A stretch of DNA of 64,000 nucleotides from the NCBI GenBank assembly GCA_031213475.1, contig JARUPZ010000025.1, forward strand, positions 1,116,001 to 1,180,000, written 5' to 3'. Within the stretch, counting starts at the first letter, position 1; each line of letters opens with the position of its first letter. Below the pieces are notes generated by a model. It was not told where the DNA came from. It was given only the letters and a program-made list of their open reading frames with translations, and did not search any database. This document shows, piece after piece, positions 10,714 to 21,423 of this stretch. A program made the position numbers and the translations under genes. This stretch comes from Nereocystis luetkeana (Eukaryota > Sar > Phaeophyceae > Laminariales > Laminariaceae).

Positions 10714-12249
10714 TAGTAAACATTTGTCTTCCCTGATCTCGTTCAGGGCCGACGTTCAGGTTTTTGTCGTTGTATAATGGGGAAAAGGGGTGACCGGGGA
10801 ATTGTGTAAAGCGGCCCACATTGCTTCGCGCATATATATGATGCGTTGTATGAAGTTCACCCCCAAGGTATTTTGCCAGCGGTTCGTTTGTTGTACGGTC
10901 CACGAATGAGCGATACGACCTCCTGAAGTGCACGCTGGCACCAAAGCGGCGCCTGGTTCCCCGGTTCCCGGTCACTCTAATATATATCTAGATGCTCTAT
11001 CGGAACAGAAAACCCTTCGCAAACTCAACACCCTGCGTTCAGAACTTTGGCTGGTTCGTGCTCAATAGGGAGCGACGGTGACCTGTTAGAGGCTCATTGC
11101 GGTGGCTCGTATTTCTCTCGAGATTGACCCCCCCGCATGTTCTCAACAGGGACCTACACCAGGTCCTCGTCTCCGAGGTGCTCCAGTGGTCGGCAATAGT
11201 TGGTCTAACCGTAGGGCGCATAAAAGTACGGGAAAATCCACCCCCAGCTGAAGGTTTGCACCTGTCTGTGTCACTCGCGGACGGCTACAACTTTTCACGG
11301 TAAAGTACAGCTCGCTAAATGGAGGGATGCTCATGATCGGGTCTGTGAGGGCATCGGGAGGCCCAGACGCCAGTCAGTCGTAGGTTGGGATAAACGACTC
11401 ACGAGGGGTTTTCGTTCATTCGATGTTGCGACCGAGGAGAACACAGAGCTAGCAAAAACGCAACAAAGTTTAATTTCACGGCAGGGAGCACACGTACGTG
11501 TAGCACAAGAGGTCAATCACCGATACATACATATATGGCATTCACTAGATGATTACTGTTCTTCAGGTGTGTGGTATATTTTTTTGGCGGTGGTCGTCGA
11601 AGATGCTGCCTGCCGCAAACCTGCATTCCCATGATAAAGAGTATGGTATTGGGTAAAAAACAAAAGGTGCAAAACTATGATAAAAAGCACGGGGTTCTTG
11701 TCTATTTGCGTCAACCATTCTACAACCACGAAATACGCTTCTTGGCTGCACCCTTGACTCTAATTACTAGTCGTACGTATATGTTGCAGAAAAACCTACC
11801 CGTGCGTACGTGAAGACGCATTCCTGAAAGCGCCAGCGTAACTTTGATGCATGTATAATCAAACAGCCACCCTTACAACTAGAAAGCTGTTGAAGTATGC
11901 TGGAGTTGCTTTTCTCAATGGTGTGCGTTCGGCGCAGGGAGCAAATAATCCAACAAACAAATACCACCCGCAGCGCGACTCTCGACTCAACTACTCGGAA
12001 TACATTGCAAAGCATTCCTATCTCGAACTATATATATATGTAAATCGACAACTGTTAACTGCAAGTATTTTTTGTACGCTTTCACCGCTGTAACCGAGAT
12101 TTTCTACGGATAGCCCCACTGAGCAATACAAATACTTTACAAACAAAAGGCGCACACCAAGAAAGACGTATTAATACGAGCACAGCACTCGTTCAGTACT
12201 AACTCGTATGCTGTGCGAATATATGCTGCCTATCAGCATAACATATCGC

Positions 12250-13542
12250 TTACCTGTCGATAAGCGTGGAGAAGAACTTCCCACTAGTGGTTCTCTTCGG
12301 CAAAAACATTTGCACACGAATACCTGGAGCGATGTCAACCGCGGGGAAAACCGAGCGCACAACAGCAGCAGGAGCAGTAGCGGCAACAGCAACATCAGTT
12401 GCATCCGTATATTCCAATGAAGGCCACGCCCATGACCGAGCTCGATAGGCTGAGCCACGCTGCAGCATTCTCCCAATGGCAACCGCCTTGGCCGGATCAA
12501 TCCGAACGCCCCGTGGGAGATATCGCCCGACGATATCTCGTGGGATATATCCCGCCGCATCACGCGACGCCTCGAGTGCCCCTGCTTCGAGGAGGATGCT
12601 CACTGCGATGGAATTGCAGAAACCAGCCCCACAATGGAGAAGGCACATGCCCTCATAGTTGACATTGACCCATTTCGACCGCCCCTCCTCACCGTCGGCT
12701 GTTAGAAGCAGCCGCAGGATTATCGCTCTGTGTCTGATAATGGATATTTGCATTGCCCTGGGCAAGGCCATCACGCCCCCGACCGCCGGTATCCCTCCTT
12801 CGTTCATTAAGACCCGCACCACGCCAAGGTGGCCATTCTCCACGGCTATTGCGAGCGGGCAAACGTCGATATTGGTACAGAGTGCAAGCTGCTTCGCTCC
12901 TTGCGACAGTAGCTTCGAGACTGCGCCCTCGTGCCCTACTCTGCATGCCAGATACAGCGGGGTCTTGTCATTGAAAGCGCGGTGGTTGACACTTGATGGT
13001 GCTCTGGAACACAGCATGTCGACCAAGGCCGTGCTTCCGCTCTGGGACACCACCATGTGCAAAGGGATGATGCCATTTGAATCTGCCAAGGCCGGGTCGG
13101 CGCCCGCCTCGAGCAGCAACCGCACCACCTCAATAGTGATGCACTCGGACATGCAACTAGTCATGAGTGGGGTGCGCCCCTTGTCGTCTGTGGCGTTGAT
13201 TGAAGCACTAGACGACATCAGCAGTGAATGAATGATTCTGACGTTACTGACAGAGACCGCCACATGCAGGGCTGAAACACCGAATAGTTGTGCAACCTCG
13301 GCCCGACTCGGAGAAATTGATTCGATAGTTACCGTTTTTCCGGGATTTGCTCCTTGCTTTAGTAAATGGGTGATGATGTCAGCATGATTAGAAAGTATGG
13401 CAGCCACGATTGGCGCGTAGGGTTGACCGGGATGCCCATTCACGTTCGCTCCAGCTTCGAGTGCAACCTCCACAGCACTAATATCTCCATGGTTGACGGC
13501 GTTCCAGAGAGGGATATCACCTTCGAAACGTGGGCCTGCCAT
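12250..13542 (-). CDS. ankyrin-repeat protein, intact copy (left arm)
   Basis: A 430-residue single-exon frame. The frame continues 37 codons upstream to a TTG, but the ATG at 13542 (Met-Ala-Gly-Pro-Arg) is preferred. The right-arm copy keeps this start, whereas a 4-bp difference just upstream destroys the longer frame there. About eight ankyrin repeats fill residues 8-330, with typical PL-x-A and LL-x-x-GA elements, for example KTPLYLACRVGHEGAVSKLL. The C-terminal part holds Arg-Ala-Arg-Ser-Trp-Ala-Trp-Pro near residue 365, an Ala/Val-rich stretch and a basic end. Ankyrin repeats bind proteins and there is no catalytic domain. Partner and location are unknown. Confidence 0.85.
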   Translation of the reverse strand: MAGPRFEGDIPLWNAVNHGDISAVEVALEAGANVNGHPGQPYAPIVAAILSNHADIITHLLKQGANPGKTVTIESISPSRAEVAQLFGVSALHVAVSVSNVRIIHSLLMSSSASINATDDKGRTPLMTSCMSECITIEVVRLLLEAGADPALADSNGIIPLHMVVSQSGSTALVDMLCSRAPSSVNHRAFNDKTPLYLACRVGHEGAVSKLLSQGAKQLALCTNIDVCPLAIAVENGHLGVVRVLMNEGGIPAVGGVMALPRAMQISIIRHRAIILRLLLTADGEEGRSKWVNVNYEGMCLLHCGAGFCNSIAVSILLEAGALEASRDAAGYIPRDIVGRYLPRGVRIDPAKAVAIGRMLQRGSAYRARSWAWPSLEYTDATDVAVAATAPAAVVRSVFPAVDIAPGIRVQMFLPKRTTSGKFFSTLIDR

Positions 13543-14029
13543 ACATACGTAAGACCTGTTGTACGAGTCATGCCGCAGATAAGGAGGAACGGCGACGCAG
13601 AAAACAGCGTCGGAGGACAGTAAGTGGTTTGCTCCCTTATTCGGACGGTCCAAATCGTAGCTCAGGAGAAATCACGATAAATATGATCCCTCCTGCCTTT
13701 CATGACCCCAAACCCCCCAATTAGCATGATTGAGGAATCCATTCACGCTTTGCGGCATTAGGTCACGCCTTTCAGAATCTCCAAAAAAAACGCGTGGATC
13801 AACTAATGGACTTGAGAGGTTCTTTACCACTTACAGGGACTAATAGCCGCCTTGAGGGACCCCCATCCGCCTAGCGGGAACCGCACCGCACATGAATAGT
13901 ACCGACATCTATTGTACGTTGAGAAAGGTCTACAACACGATAATCTTGTTTTGATATCCATTGTTATATACACTGCCCCCTAATGATACGCAAATCGGGG
14001 ATACACCATGGGGTGATGACGCCGGAAGA

Positions 14030-14530
14030 ACACTTTGGACATCAAACCGAGATTATATACAGCAAGACTCCTGTAAGTATCATCATCCGCGGACAGACTG
14101 TAGTGTCACTGATCGCTGATATTGATTATGTAACCCAGATGATATGCTCTTCGACCATTCGTTGCAGGATCCATCAAACTGGGGAAACCCCTAAACTATA
14201 TATGAAAACCCCCGTGCAATATGCAATATCACTCGTGACTCGTGGTATCACCCCTCGAGGTCAAAGAGTTCTGACAATGGTATTGCACATCAACCCGACG
14301 TGGGATGCGGTATCCCTTGTGGTATAAACCCTCCGAGTACAAGCCGTATTGGCACTGATGTTGAGCATGAAACCCAGATGGCATACAATATCACGTGTTG
14401 GGATACACTTTCCGCTCCGAAAAGAACTGATAATGTACATCAAATCAAGATGATATGCAATGCATTCGTTAAAAGGTGTTATCGCCCTCCGAGTATACAC
14501 AGCAGTAATATCACTGATGTTTGGCACTAG
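14030..14530 (+). repeat. degenerate tandem repeats (left arm)
   Basis: Motifs recur in order several times: CACTGAT plus TTGA/ATG, then (A)CCCAGATGATATGC, then GTGGTATCACCCCTC or GTGGTATAAACCCTCCGAG. Starts are visible near 14106, 14354, 14428 and 14512, with unit length varying from about 75 to 250 bp. A 114-codon frame (13983-14327) crosses the repeats and is probably incidental. The same array lies reversed at 30820-31330. Confidence 0.55.
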
Positions 14531-15660
14531 TATAGTACCAGACGATATGTAGTACAGGAGGGATTTCGCGGCGGCGTTCTGCGGCCACACGAATGCCTGA
14601 AATAGTCGAGTACGGGTGTCACAGGCAAGAGGGACAACGCAAGCGACACAACGTATTTGTAAGGGGGAATGGAAATGGGATCATGACCAGGTCAACGATA
14701 AACGACAAAACCAATGACGATCCATATGTCACTTACGCATGGATAGGCGAGACAGAAAAACTACCTAGAACATAGTGGTTGAGTTGAGCGAGTAGAATAA
14801 AGTGCCTATAATCCGAAAGCTGCATGTACGTACAAAACATCGTGTGAGAAATGCGCGGCATAACTGATATTTTTCCCAATGCCACATAGACACCACACCA
14901 CCGACGAAAACCCATTGTCCCGAGCCCGCGGAGACACAGGCATATATATGTCAGCCTACAGTGACACAGAAGCTACTCCCGCTACTATTGATACTGGGAC
15001 GACGACAGCTGCCACTATTTGATGTGTCAGTGTATCCCCATAAAGTTGCTACTGCTGTGCCAGGATATCACTTGCCCAAACGAATAGTAAGTTAAGTCCG
15101 TGGCCATTATATATCAAACGCCCTGCCAGTGCCATACCAGTAGTATTTTGAAGGGAATCAAAACCCTCGTGATCCGACTTGCATCGCGGTCATCGAAGAG
15201 GATGTGTCACCTTTCTCATAGACAGACAGTGTGCTTGGTAGGTTTGAACTACTGTCCTCAGGGCCGACACAAGGGACATCTAGTGCAGTCGATCATCAGC
15301 TTTCTCGACATCACTTGATTCATTTTTTCCAGCAATGTAAGGGTAGACCACCCCGAGCAAGCTGGGTGTGCTACAGTGTCTGTCATCATGTCTGATATAA
15401 CGCTGCATTGACCGTAGTATCCTTGCTGCTTTGTGGCGGAATATTATGGCACAGTTCGCAGGTTTCGAATTGCGAGGCAAACAACCTGACTATGACACCA
15501 CACAATCCAACCCGTTTGATACACAATAACCAAACGACCAAACGAATCTGACATATATCTACCAGGCAGTAGTACTCTTTAGTTTAGTAGGTAGGTGCAA
15601 CTACAATAATAATATCATTCGCGACTTAGGACGTGCCTTGCACCCACCAAGTACACACGA

Positions 15661-15676
15661 CATATATATATATATA
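15661..15676 (+). repeat. AT microsatellite
   Basis: A short (TA)n run. The right arm has a comparable but differently sized run at about 29308-29327. Confidence 0.8.
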
Positions 15677-16629
15677 CACAATGTTTTATATGGCCGACGG
15701 AGCAGTACTCTGCAACGTAATCCCACGTAGAGGCCGCGATAGGGGTGGGTATGGACCAAGCGGGTGGAGCGGCGGCACCGGTCGGAGAATACGAGGCTGG
15801 TGCGCAGCCCGGTGAAGACAGCATGCGGGAAGGCTTTCGGCGGTGGGAGAAATCCGAGAATCAGTGTTCGGAAAAAAACCGGTCAGGTATATTAATGATA
15901 TATGTCTACATCTCTCTATGCAGCGCATGATGCAAGCACAACCGATGCCGCACCCACTTACCTCTAAGTCCATTGATTTAACGACCGAGGAACGGCAACA
16001 GCTTTCAGGAGGATGATAACGTGTGGGACTTCGACAGCAGCGGAAGCAGCAACAGCAGCAGTACAGACAGTATCACCAGTAACCACCTAGAGAGATGCAA
16101 GATATCTGATACCTGGTACCCTGGTACGGGGTATGTAATATTCTTTGGATGTTAGCATGGACTCCAAGCTTATCAATTTACTCTGACTTACTATCAGATA
16201 TACGCAACAGGCGACTCGCAGTTGTGAGTCTCATGGATGAACGAGTTTTTTTTTGTAGCGCACGCTATACACACGTATGTACACATATATTCCTACGCGG
16301 GCACATTGCTTCAGGAGCGTAGTGTTCTAAAAAAATAGTGTAAGCACTCGCAGCAGATTGAAACAACCCGCGCAGTAACGGGTTAAAAGTAGGGCTGTAT
16401 ATGATCTACCAAGTTTGAACGTTTCCAATGTTTTCAACTTTCGTTGTATCGTTCCGAGCCTGTTTTTGCCATCCATTTCCCAAGCAAGCGTCTCTTGCAA
16501 TTCGTGCGGATACAGAACGAAATATTTATCTTCGGTCTATCAAGTATCGAAATCATGTCCATTCGTTTTTCGCACATCCACGATACTGCTGGCTTCAACG
16601 TCGTATTAAACGTGACGATTGCTCGATAT

Positions 16630-17350
16630 GCTACAACCTGGCGTACCACAAACAACTGCAGTGAGCGACTACGAACACGTATCTGGAGGGTGTTTTTTTG
16701 TGTTGTACTTGGGTTTGCCTGTTGATATGTGCTTTGATTCTTACCCTTACTGTGTATGAATATGATGTGTGTAAATATCATTGGCGTTGGTGCAGGTGGT
16801 TCTGTTTCTTTGAGGCGTTCTACGATAGAGGTTCTCCCATTTTTTCTGAGGCTTCTCACTTAAGGGGCTCCATACCTCACCTGAAAACTGACTTGAGGAA
16901 AAATCAAACTGAATCTCGATGAATAACCCCTTAGCCTAAGTATACAACAACAAAAAATCGAAACAAGATTGGCATTCCGACGGCTTTGGAATTAAGAACC
17001 CCGTCATCCAGAAAAACATTTGTGAAAAATGTGCTATCTCTGTTGTAGAACGCTTCCTTTTCCCCTTCAGTCGTCCTTTCCGAATGTCTGTCACACCACC
17101 TGATGGGGGGCACGGCATATTTTTCCTTATTCTTTTTCTCTTTCGATGTGGTTTCATTGCTTTTCGTATTTGTTTTTCACTTTTTCGCTTTCTCTCTTCT
17201 TGCGTCTAATGGGTATGTCGTGCCTAACAGAATGACATGACACTGCATTGTCGACTCTGCTTACTTTGTAACAGTTGAAAGTTTCACTAGTGTGTCGTAC
17301 TTTGGTGACGACAGGACGTTTCTCTCTCTGAAACAAAGAATCGGCACCGA
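16630..17350 (+). mobile_element. decayed 3' region of the LINE family (left arm)
   Basis: In reverse complement this resembles the 3' untranslated part of the LINE at about 35640-36000: the shared TTTGTGGTACG segment, purine-rich AGAGAAAG/AAAACAA tracts, a C run next to GCAGG, and GACAGACACT-like sequence. The same relic exists in the right arm (27890-28320), so it was there before the arms formed. A family C MITE later split the left copy. Confidence 0.5.
16812..17056 (+). mobile_element. MITE family C, copy 1
   Basis: This is a 245-bp element with terminal inverted repeats GAGGCGTTCTACGATAGAGG and its near complement ending GTAGAACGCTTC. It is flanked by CTTT on both sides. The right arm at about 28120-28130 has the uninterrupted target (GTTTCTTTTCC on the equivalent strand), so insertion followed the duplication. 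No protein is encoded. Confidence 0.85.
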
Positions 17351-17359
17351 CAAAGGCTA

Positions 17360-17580
17360 GTGGGTAGGCACAATTCGATGCGAGTCGACGAGGGAAGAAA
17401 AGGCTGAAATCTTCTCGCGATAAAAATGAAGGCACGTACCGTAGCGGGAAGGGGGGAGAAGAGCCTGCTATGTGACCCCGGATCTGAGTTACGAGTTGGA
17501 AGGAGAGAGAGAAGAAGATGTGCGAAGATAATGAATGGGATGGAAAAAAAATAAATAAAAAATAAATAAAAAAAAACAAA
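17360..17580 (+). mobile_element. SINE-like body with A-rich tail (left arm)
   Basis: About 180 bp beginning GTGGGTAGGCACAATTCGAT is nearly identical to 29556-29740. It ends in an AAATAAATAAA-rich tail. The two copies have the same orientation in the window although they sit in opposite arms, so they inserted independently. The tRNA-like head of the right copy is missing here. The right arm at the homologous place (about 27830) lacks it. Confidence 0.7.
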
Positions 17581-17617
17581 ATACTCGATGTGGACGGGGG
17601 TAGGAATAACCGTTTGA

Positions 17618-17707
17618 CCCCTTTAGCACCGCACTCCAATATGTGGGGACAAAGCACTCTAATTTTAAGTATTTTGTTCCCAAAACGGGACTGGGGTCCT
17701 AAGAGGG
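17618..17707 (+). mobile_element. MITE family B, copy 1
   Basis: This is a 90-bp palindromic element with CCC/GGG ends and arms around GGGGACAAA. It is flanked by TTGA at 17614-17617 and TTAA at 17708-17711. The right arm has one uninterrupted TCAA (TTGA on the other strand) at about 27792-27795. Confidence 0.85.
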
Positions 17708-17786
17708 TTAATGTGAATGAACAACACACACGCCCCAAAGTCCTCGACTAGACTGGTGTGCAGGGAGAATCTGCGAGATGATTTAA

Positions 17787-17875
17787 CCCCTTTAGAACCG
17801 CAGTCCCGTTTGGGGACAAAACTACTTTAAATTTGACTGGTTTGTCCCCAGAACGGGACTGCGGTTCTAAAAGGG
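17787..17875 (+). mobile_element. MITE family B, copy 2
   Basis: This is an 89-bp element with near-perfect terminal inverted repeats (CCCCTTTAGAACCGCAGTCC and complement), flanked by TTAA at 17783-17786 and 17876-17879. The right arm holds the empty site with a single TTAA at about 27720-27723. TTAA duplication and CCC ends are hallmarks of piggyBac-type non-autonomous elements. Confidence 0.92.
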
Positions 17876-18949
17876 TTAAGTCTTTCCCCTGAACACTAAA
17901 CCGAGTGAAAGAGGCAAGGAAAACTCAGCCACTTGCCACATACCCACGCACAACCAGAGAGTACTCGTGTACTGCGAACGTGGCGTAGACTGTACACATG
18001 AACGTGATACGAAGTATATTCCTCACCCTGCATTCTGGAAGTTCAAAGCTGGTCTTCTGATGGCAGACCAGCGGGATGAGCATTTATTTATAGTTGCGCA
18101 GTATCACACCGGGTAATTAATGACGTTGTGCACGTCCTTTATCCCGGTGTATAGCTAGGAGAAATGTCTCTCGGCGAATTATGGCTACTCCCACTACTAC
18201 TGCAGCTGTCACTACCCGGCTCGACATGTTCGCCATGAATGAGTACTTTTCTCTCTCTCTCTGACGCTGCGAATCACCACCGACCGGGAGAATTTGAGCG
18301 TTGCACTAGCTGCTGTGACCCCTTTGTTTGGTTGTGGGCGACGAACGTAGTTTTATTCTTTCTATCGAGCATGGGTGTTTTTTTTAATGTAACAACAGGA
18401 AGCCGTCTATGAGGTTGGAGCGAAGAAAACTGATTGCCCGCGAATGTGTTTCCTACGCCTCCACCGTGGTTTCCACTCACTCACCTGGACCCCCCCCCCC
18501 CTCCCCCCCCCATCGGATACCCCACTCCAACATAAACCAAACACAGTCAGTCGCTAAATGTACCCGTGAAGAGACCTACGGCATTCTCAACTATACTACT
18601 GAGCCCGCAGCACCGAAATAGGTCAGCGCCTTGCGTATGTACTGACGTGTGTGCTTTGACGTACCCCCGCCATGGCCATTCATTCGGCCAATCCAACTTG
18701 GGCAGGGTTCCGACTATGTATCTCAACCATGAGTTCGTAGCTTAGGTCTTCAATGCATGCAATCAAACGAGACGCGAGACAGAGGAACGAAAATATTGGA
18801 ACAACATAGTAGATGTAAAGTAATAACCAGCCCCCTGTATTTATTAGTTGTTTCCACATCAAATCGCCCCATTTATCTGACTTCTTCAGTAAACCCACAG
18901 CAGTAGTGTCCGTCCTGATTCCTGATATTCGATTCTTATAAATATACTA

Positions 18950-19054
18950 TTACGGGGGACCATAGTTAACAGGACCTATAGTAAACATAAAAACCTATAT
19001 GTTTAATCATTTTTACTGACAGTATTTGGTCCTGTTAACTATGGCCCCCCGTAC
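18950..19054 (+). mobile_element. MITE family A, copy 2
   Basis: A 105-bp element with ends TTACGGGGGACCATAGTTAA and complement, flanked by TA at 18948-18949 and 19055-19056. The homologous interval of the right arm (about 26690) lacks it. Confidence 0.9.
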
Positions 19055-20841
19055 TAATCCTTTTGTTTTTACAGACTGCGAGACCTAAAAAAGTAAGAAG
19101 ATAATGCCGGGAGAATTATTCGAAATATTTATTTGAAGTGAAGGAGCACACCTCGGAGATTAGAGAGCAGGCGCTCCCCGTCGACTGTCGGGTGAGGCGC
19201 CAATCAAAGACCCGCCATGATGAACGTGGGCCAGCTACAGCAAAGTAAGGGGAGCCTGGATATTCAGATCAGGCACTAAAAACCCCCCCGACTATCTGTG
19301 TGAGACGTTCTAAAACGTAGGGCGAGGCTGTTTCCATTGCGGTTCGATGTTTGTACTTCAGGTTTTTACCCGATCGCATTCTCAGATGGGAACTTGGCAA
19401 ATCGGGACAGTCTTCCTACCCCCGCTGGCTGCCACTGGTCTGACAGAGGAGAGACGTGCCGGGGGTGCTAGAATAATCCATTCTTGGTGTTTTGAATTGT
19501 GAAACAATGCGACTGACTGCTGCTGATGCTGTAGTCGGCGAGTATGTATCTACAAGCGGTGCCCGACGAATGTGCTTCTCGTGGTATCTAGACCCGAGCC
19601 CGCTCCGGCCGACTGCAGTCCGGCCACGGAAAGACGCACCGGCCGCAGACGACGCGTCGGGGGCGGCTCAACGTCGCTCTCTAACTGTGTCACCATCCAA
19701 CTCCTCTATCGTTCTGCTGCTGCTTGCTGTCTGAAATAACATCTTGAATTGACAGACCATCCGATGTTTCAATAGACAACTTATATCGCCCATGTCGTCG
19801 AATTTTGAGCAAAACACTGACGATTTGGTCAATCGGATCCTCGAATCGAAACAAGTCTGGTCTTGTTTCTAGTGTTCGGATTTCATGAAGCAGAAGCTTT
19901 CACTTTTGGGATGGATTAAGACTAACATAGAGCTCGTAATCGAACCGCATGGTAAACAGCCCAAAGGACCAAGCACCCTGGCGAAAAACTTAAAGGACCA
20001 AGCAAGCAAGTATCTGTGTGTCGCGTATTGCGCCCTATATCCTAGTTGTCGCGCTCGCGCTTTGATGTACTGAACTGCGCACGTCCTTAAATGTTGGCTC
20101 TTCTTCCTAGTGTTTATTCACCCCAGTAGATGCGGAGTTTCTCGGTCGAAACTGTCGTCGGAGAGGTATCACGGAGAGCCTAACCGCGTTGCGCCATGGT
20201 CGTGTCGCAGCAATATAGAAAGAGTCCCGTTCTGGGGTTTCTCTCTCATCAGTGGGACAGACGCCTCGCGGCGGTGAGCCGGGTGCTCGTTTTCATCACG
20301 AACAACGCCTTTGAGAACGATCGCACATGGTCGGAAACAGATAGCGCAGGGCAGCAGCGGACATCAATGCTAATCCGGCACAGCCTAACGTCTACCTACG
20401 CTCTGCCGTGAGTGTGGTAAGTCAAATCATCGGGGGGGGCGGACTATGTAAAACTGAGCATATATCGCGAATATTAGCTTCGGTGACCTCACCCGATAGT
20501 ATACAGTGTGAAGTGTGTTTATGTCACACCACCACTACAACACGCTGAAGAGTGTGCTCAGAGGTAGCAGCCCCACCGAGAAGAATCTCTTCTATCCAAC
20601 ATGTAAGATGAGTTTGACCCCGGGTGGCACAACGGGCGCGAAAGTGGTTAACAGACTTTCTGCTATTATTATTGCTTGTTTTTTGTGTGTGTGTTTTTTA
20701 CAGTCTATGCATTGGGGAGCGTGCATGCGGGATTTTGTGTCGCTGGGCTTTACAATGTTACACAAATTGCACAAGATATATGCTCCAACTAGAGCATAGG
20801 GCAGAGTAACGTAGCAAATACCCATCTATTCCGCCCTTAAA

Positions 20842-21140
20842 CCTCCATCATGGGAGGTACCTATAGTTCCAAAAGAGCCCCGCGCGAAGAGTATCCGAGT
20901 TGAAACAGGCCCCTTCCGATGGCTCCGTTTTGGCTGAAGCGTACTAGTACGACGTTTAATGCACCAGCGCAAAACACTTTGAACATTGTCGGTGACAGCA
21001 TGCAACCTTGCCGCAGCCTCTGCGTGTCATACAACCCTTTCGAGTGCTCACCGTAATCCGTGCTCTCGAGAGTCCGCACCCCTCAATGGAAATTTCAGAT
21101 AATGGTCAGCATCTTGGTTGGAACGCGAAAACGATAACAC
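20842..21140 (-). pseudogene. LINE reverse-transcriptase fragment (spacer)
   Basis: Minus-strand translation matches part of the RT domain of the LINE at about 37450-37715: the Gly-Leu-Arg-Gln-Gly-Cys block survives here as Arg-Leu-Arg-Gln-Gly-Cys, followed by [14 protein letters not shown] against [14 protein letters not shown]. It lies on the wrong side of the LINE 3' half in the same spacer, so it belongs to another or a rearranged copy. It is non-functional. Confidence 0.8.
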
Positions 21141-21164
21141 CGTACGACGTATGCTACTACACAC

Positions 21165-21420
21165 ATTCAGAGAATGCGTGTGTTCTCTTGACTTTGAACC
21201 GTGTTTTCTTCCTGTCGTCATCCAGCCCATCCAGTATCCGTGCCGATGCTTTGATCATACGTAGAGAGATAAAGTTACGTGGTCAGAAGTATACTATTAC
21301 GGGGGACCATAGTTAATAGGACCAAATATTGTTAGTAAAAATGGTTAAATATATAGGTTTTTATGTATATCATAGGTCCTATTAACTATGGTCCCCCGTA
21401 ATACACCGAAATACTACATT
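21165..21420 (-). mobile_element. LINE 3'-end copy, split by a MITE
   Basis: Similar to the LINE 3' end at 35466-35600 (the stretch around TTGAACCGTGTTTTCTTCCT here; TTAAACCGTTCTTTCTACCT there). A family A MITE sits at 21297-21401. The copy stops at about 21420, where a second LINE 3' end begins at once, so two 3' ends lie in tandem. Confidence 0.65.
21297..21401 (-). mobile_element. MITE family A, copy 3
   Basis: A 105-bp element flanked by perfect TA at 21295-21296 and 21402-21403. The asymmetric core is reversed relative to copies 1, 2 and 4. It interrupts a LINE 3' copy and is therefore younger than that LINE insertion. Confidence 0.92.
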
Positions 21421-21423
21421 GCA

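Larger units (their letters stand above)
7362..20812 (+). repeat. left arm of a large imperfect inverted duplication
   Basis: The sequence pairs in reverse-complement order with 24640-42140. Landmarks in order (left / right): 7570 / 41900, 8097-8501 / 41007-41411, 8881-9108 / 40401-40628, 9301-9525 / about 40005-40200, 10740-15060 / 30240-34560 with the ankyrin gene inside, 16440-16720 / 28235-28500, 17220-17350 / 27850-27985, 18660-18920 / 26700-26970, 19100-19420 / 26060-26400, 20160-20420 / 25010-25280, 20700-20810 / about 24640-24740. Arm lengths differ because of separate insertions. Outside 7362 the match stops. Confidence 0.92.

Noticed and set aside
12659..13231. 190-codon plus-strand ORF inside the ankyrin gene
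   Set aside because: Antisense shadow of the ankyrin coding sequence; its translation has no domain and it mirrors the real frame.
12250..13653. 467-residue version of the ankyrin protein
   Set aside because: The extra 37 residues start at TTG and are not preserved in the right arm, where a 4-bp difference breaks them; the ATG at 13542 is used instead.
16444..16725. ORF of about 93 codons partly preserved in both arms (16444-16725 and 28235-28495)
   Set aside because: Starts at TTG, changes are mostly amino-acid altering and the frame breaks at the end; more likely diverged non-coding arm sequence.
17154..17738. 194-codon minus-strand ORF
   Set aside because: It crosses LINE relic, SINE body, A-rich tail and a MITE, so it is assembled from independent insertions.
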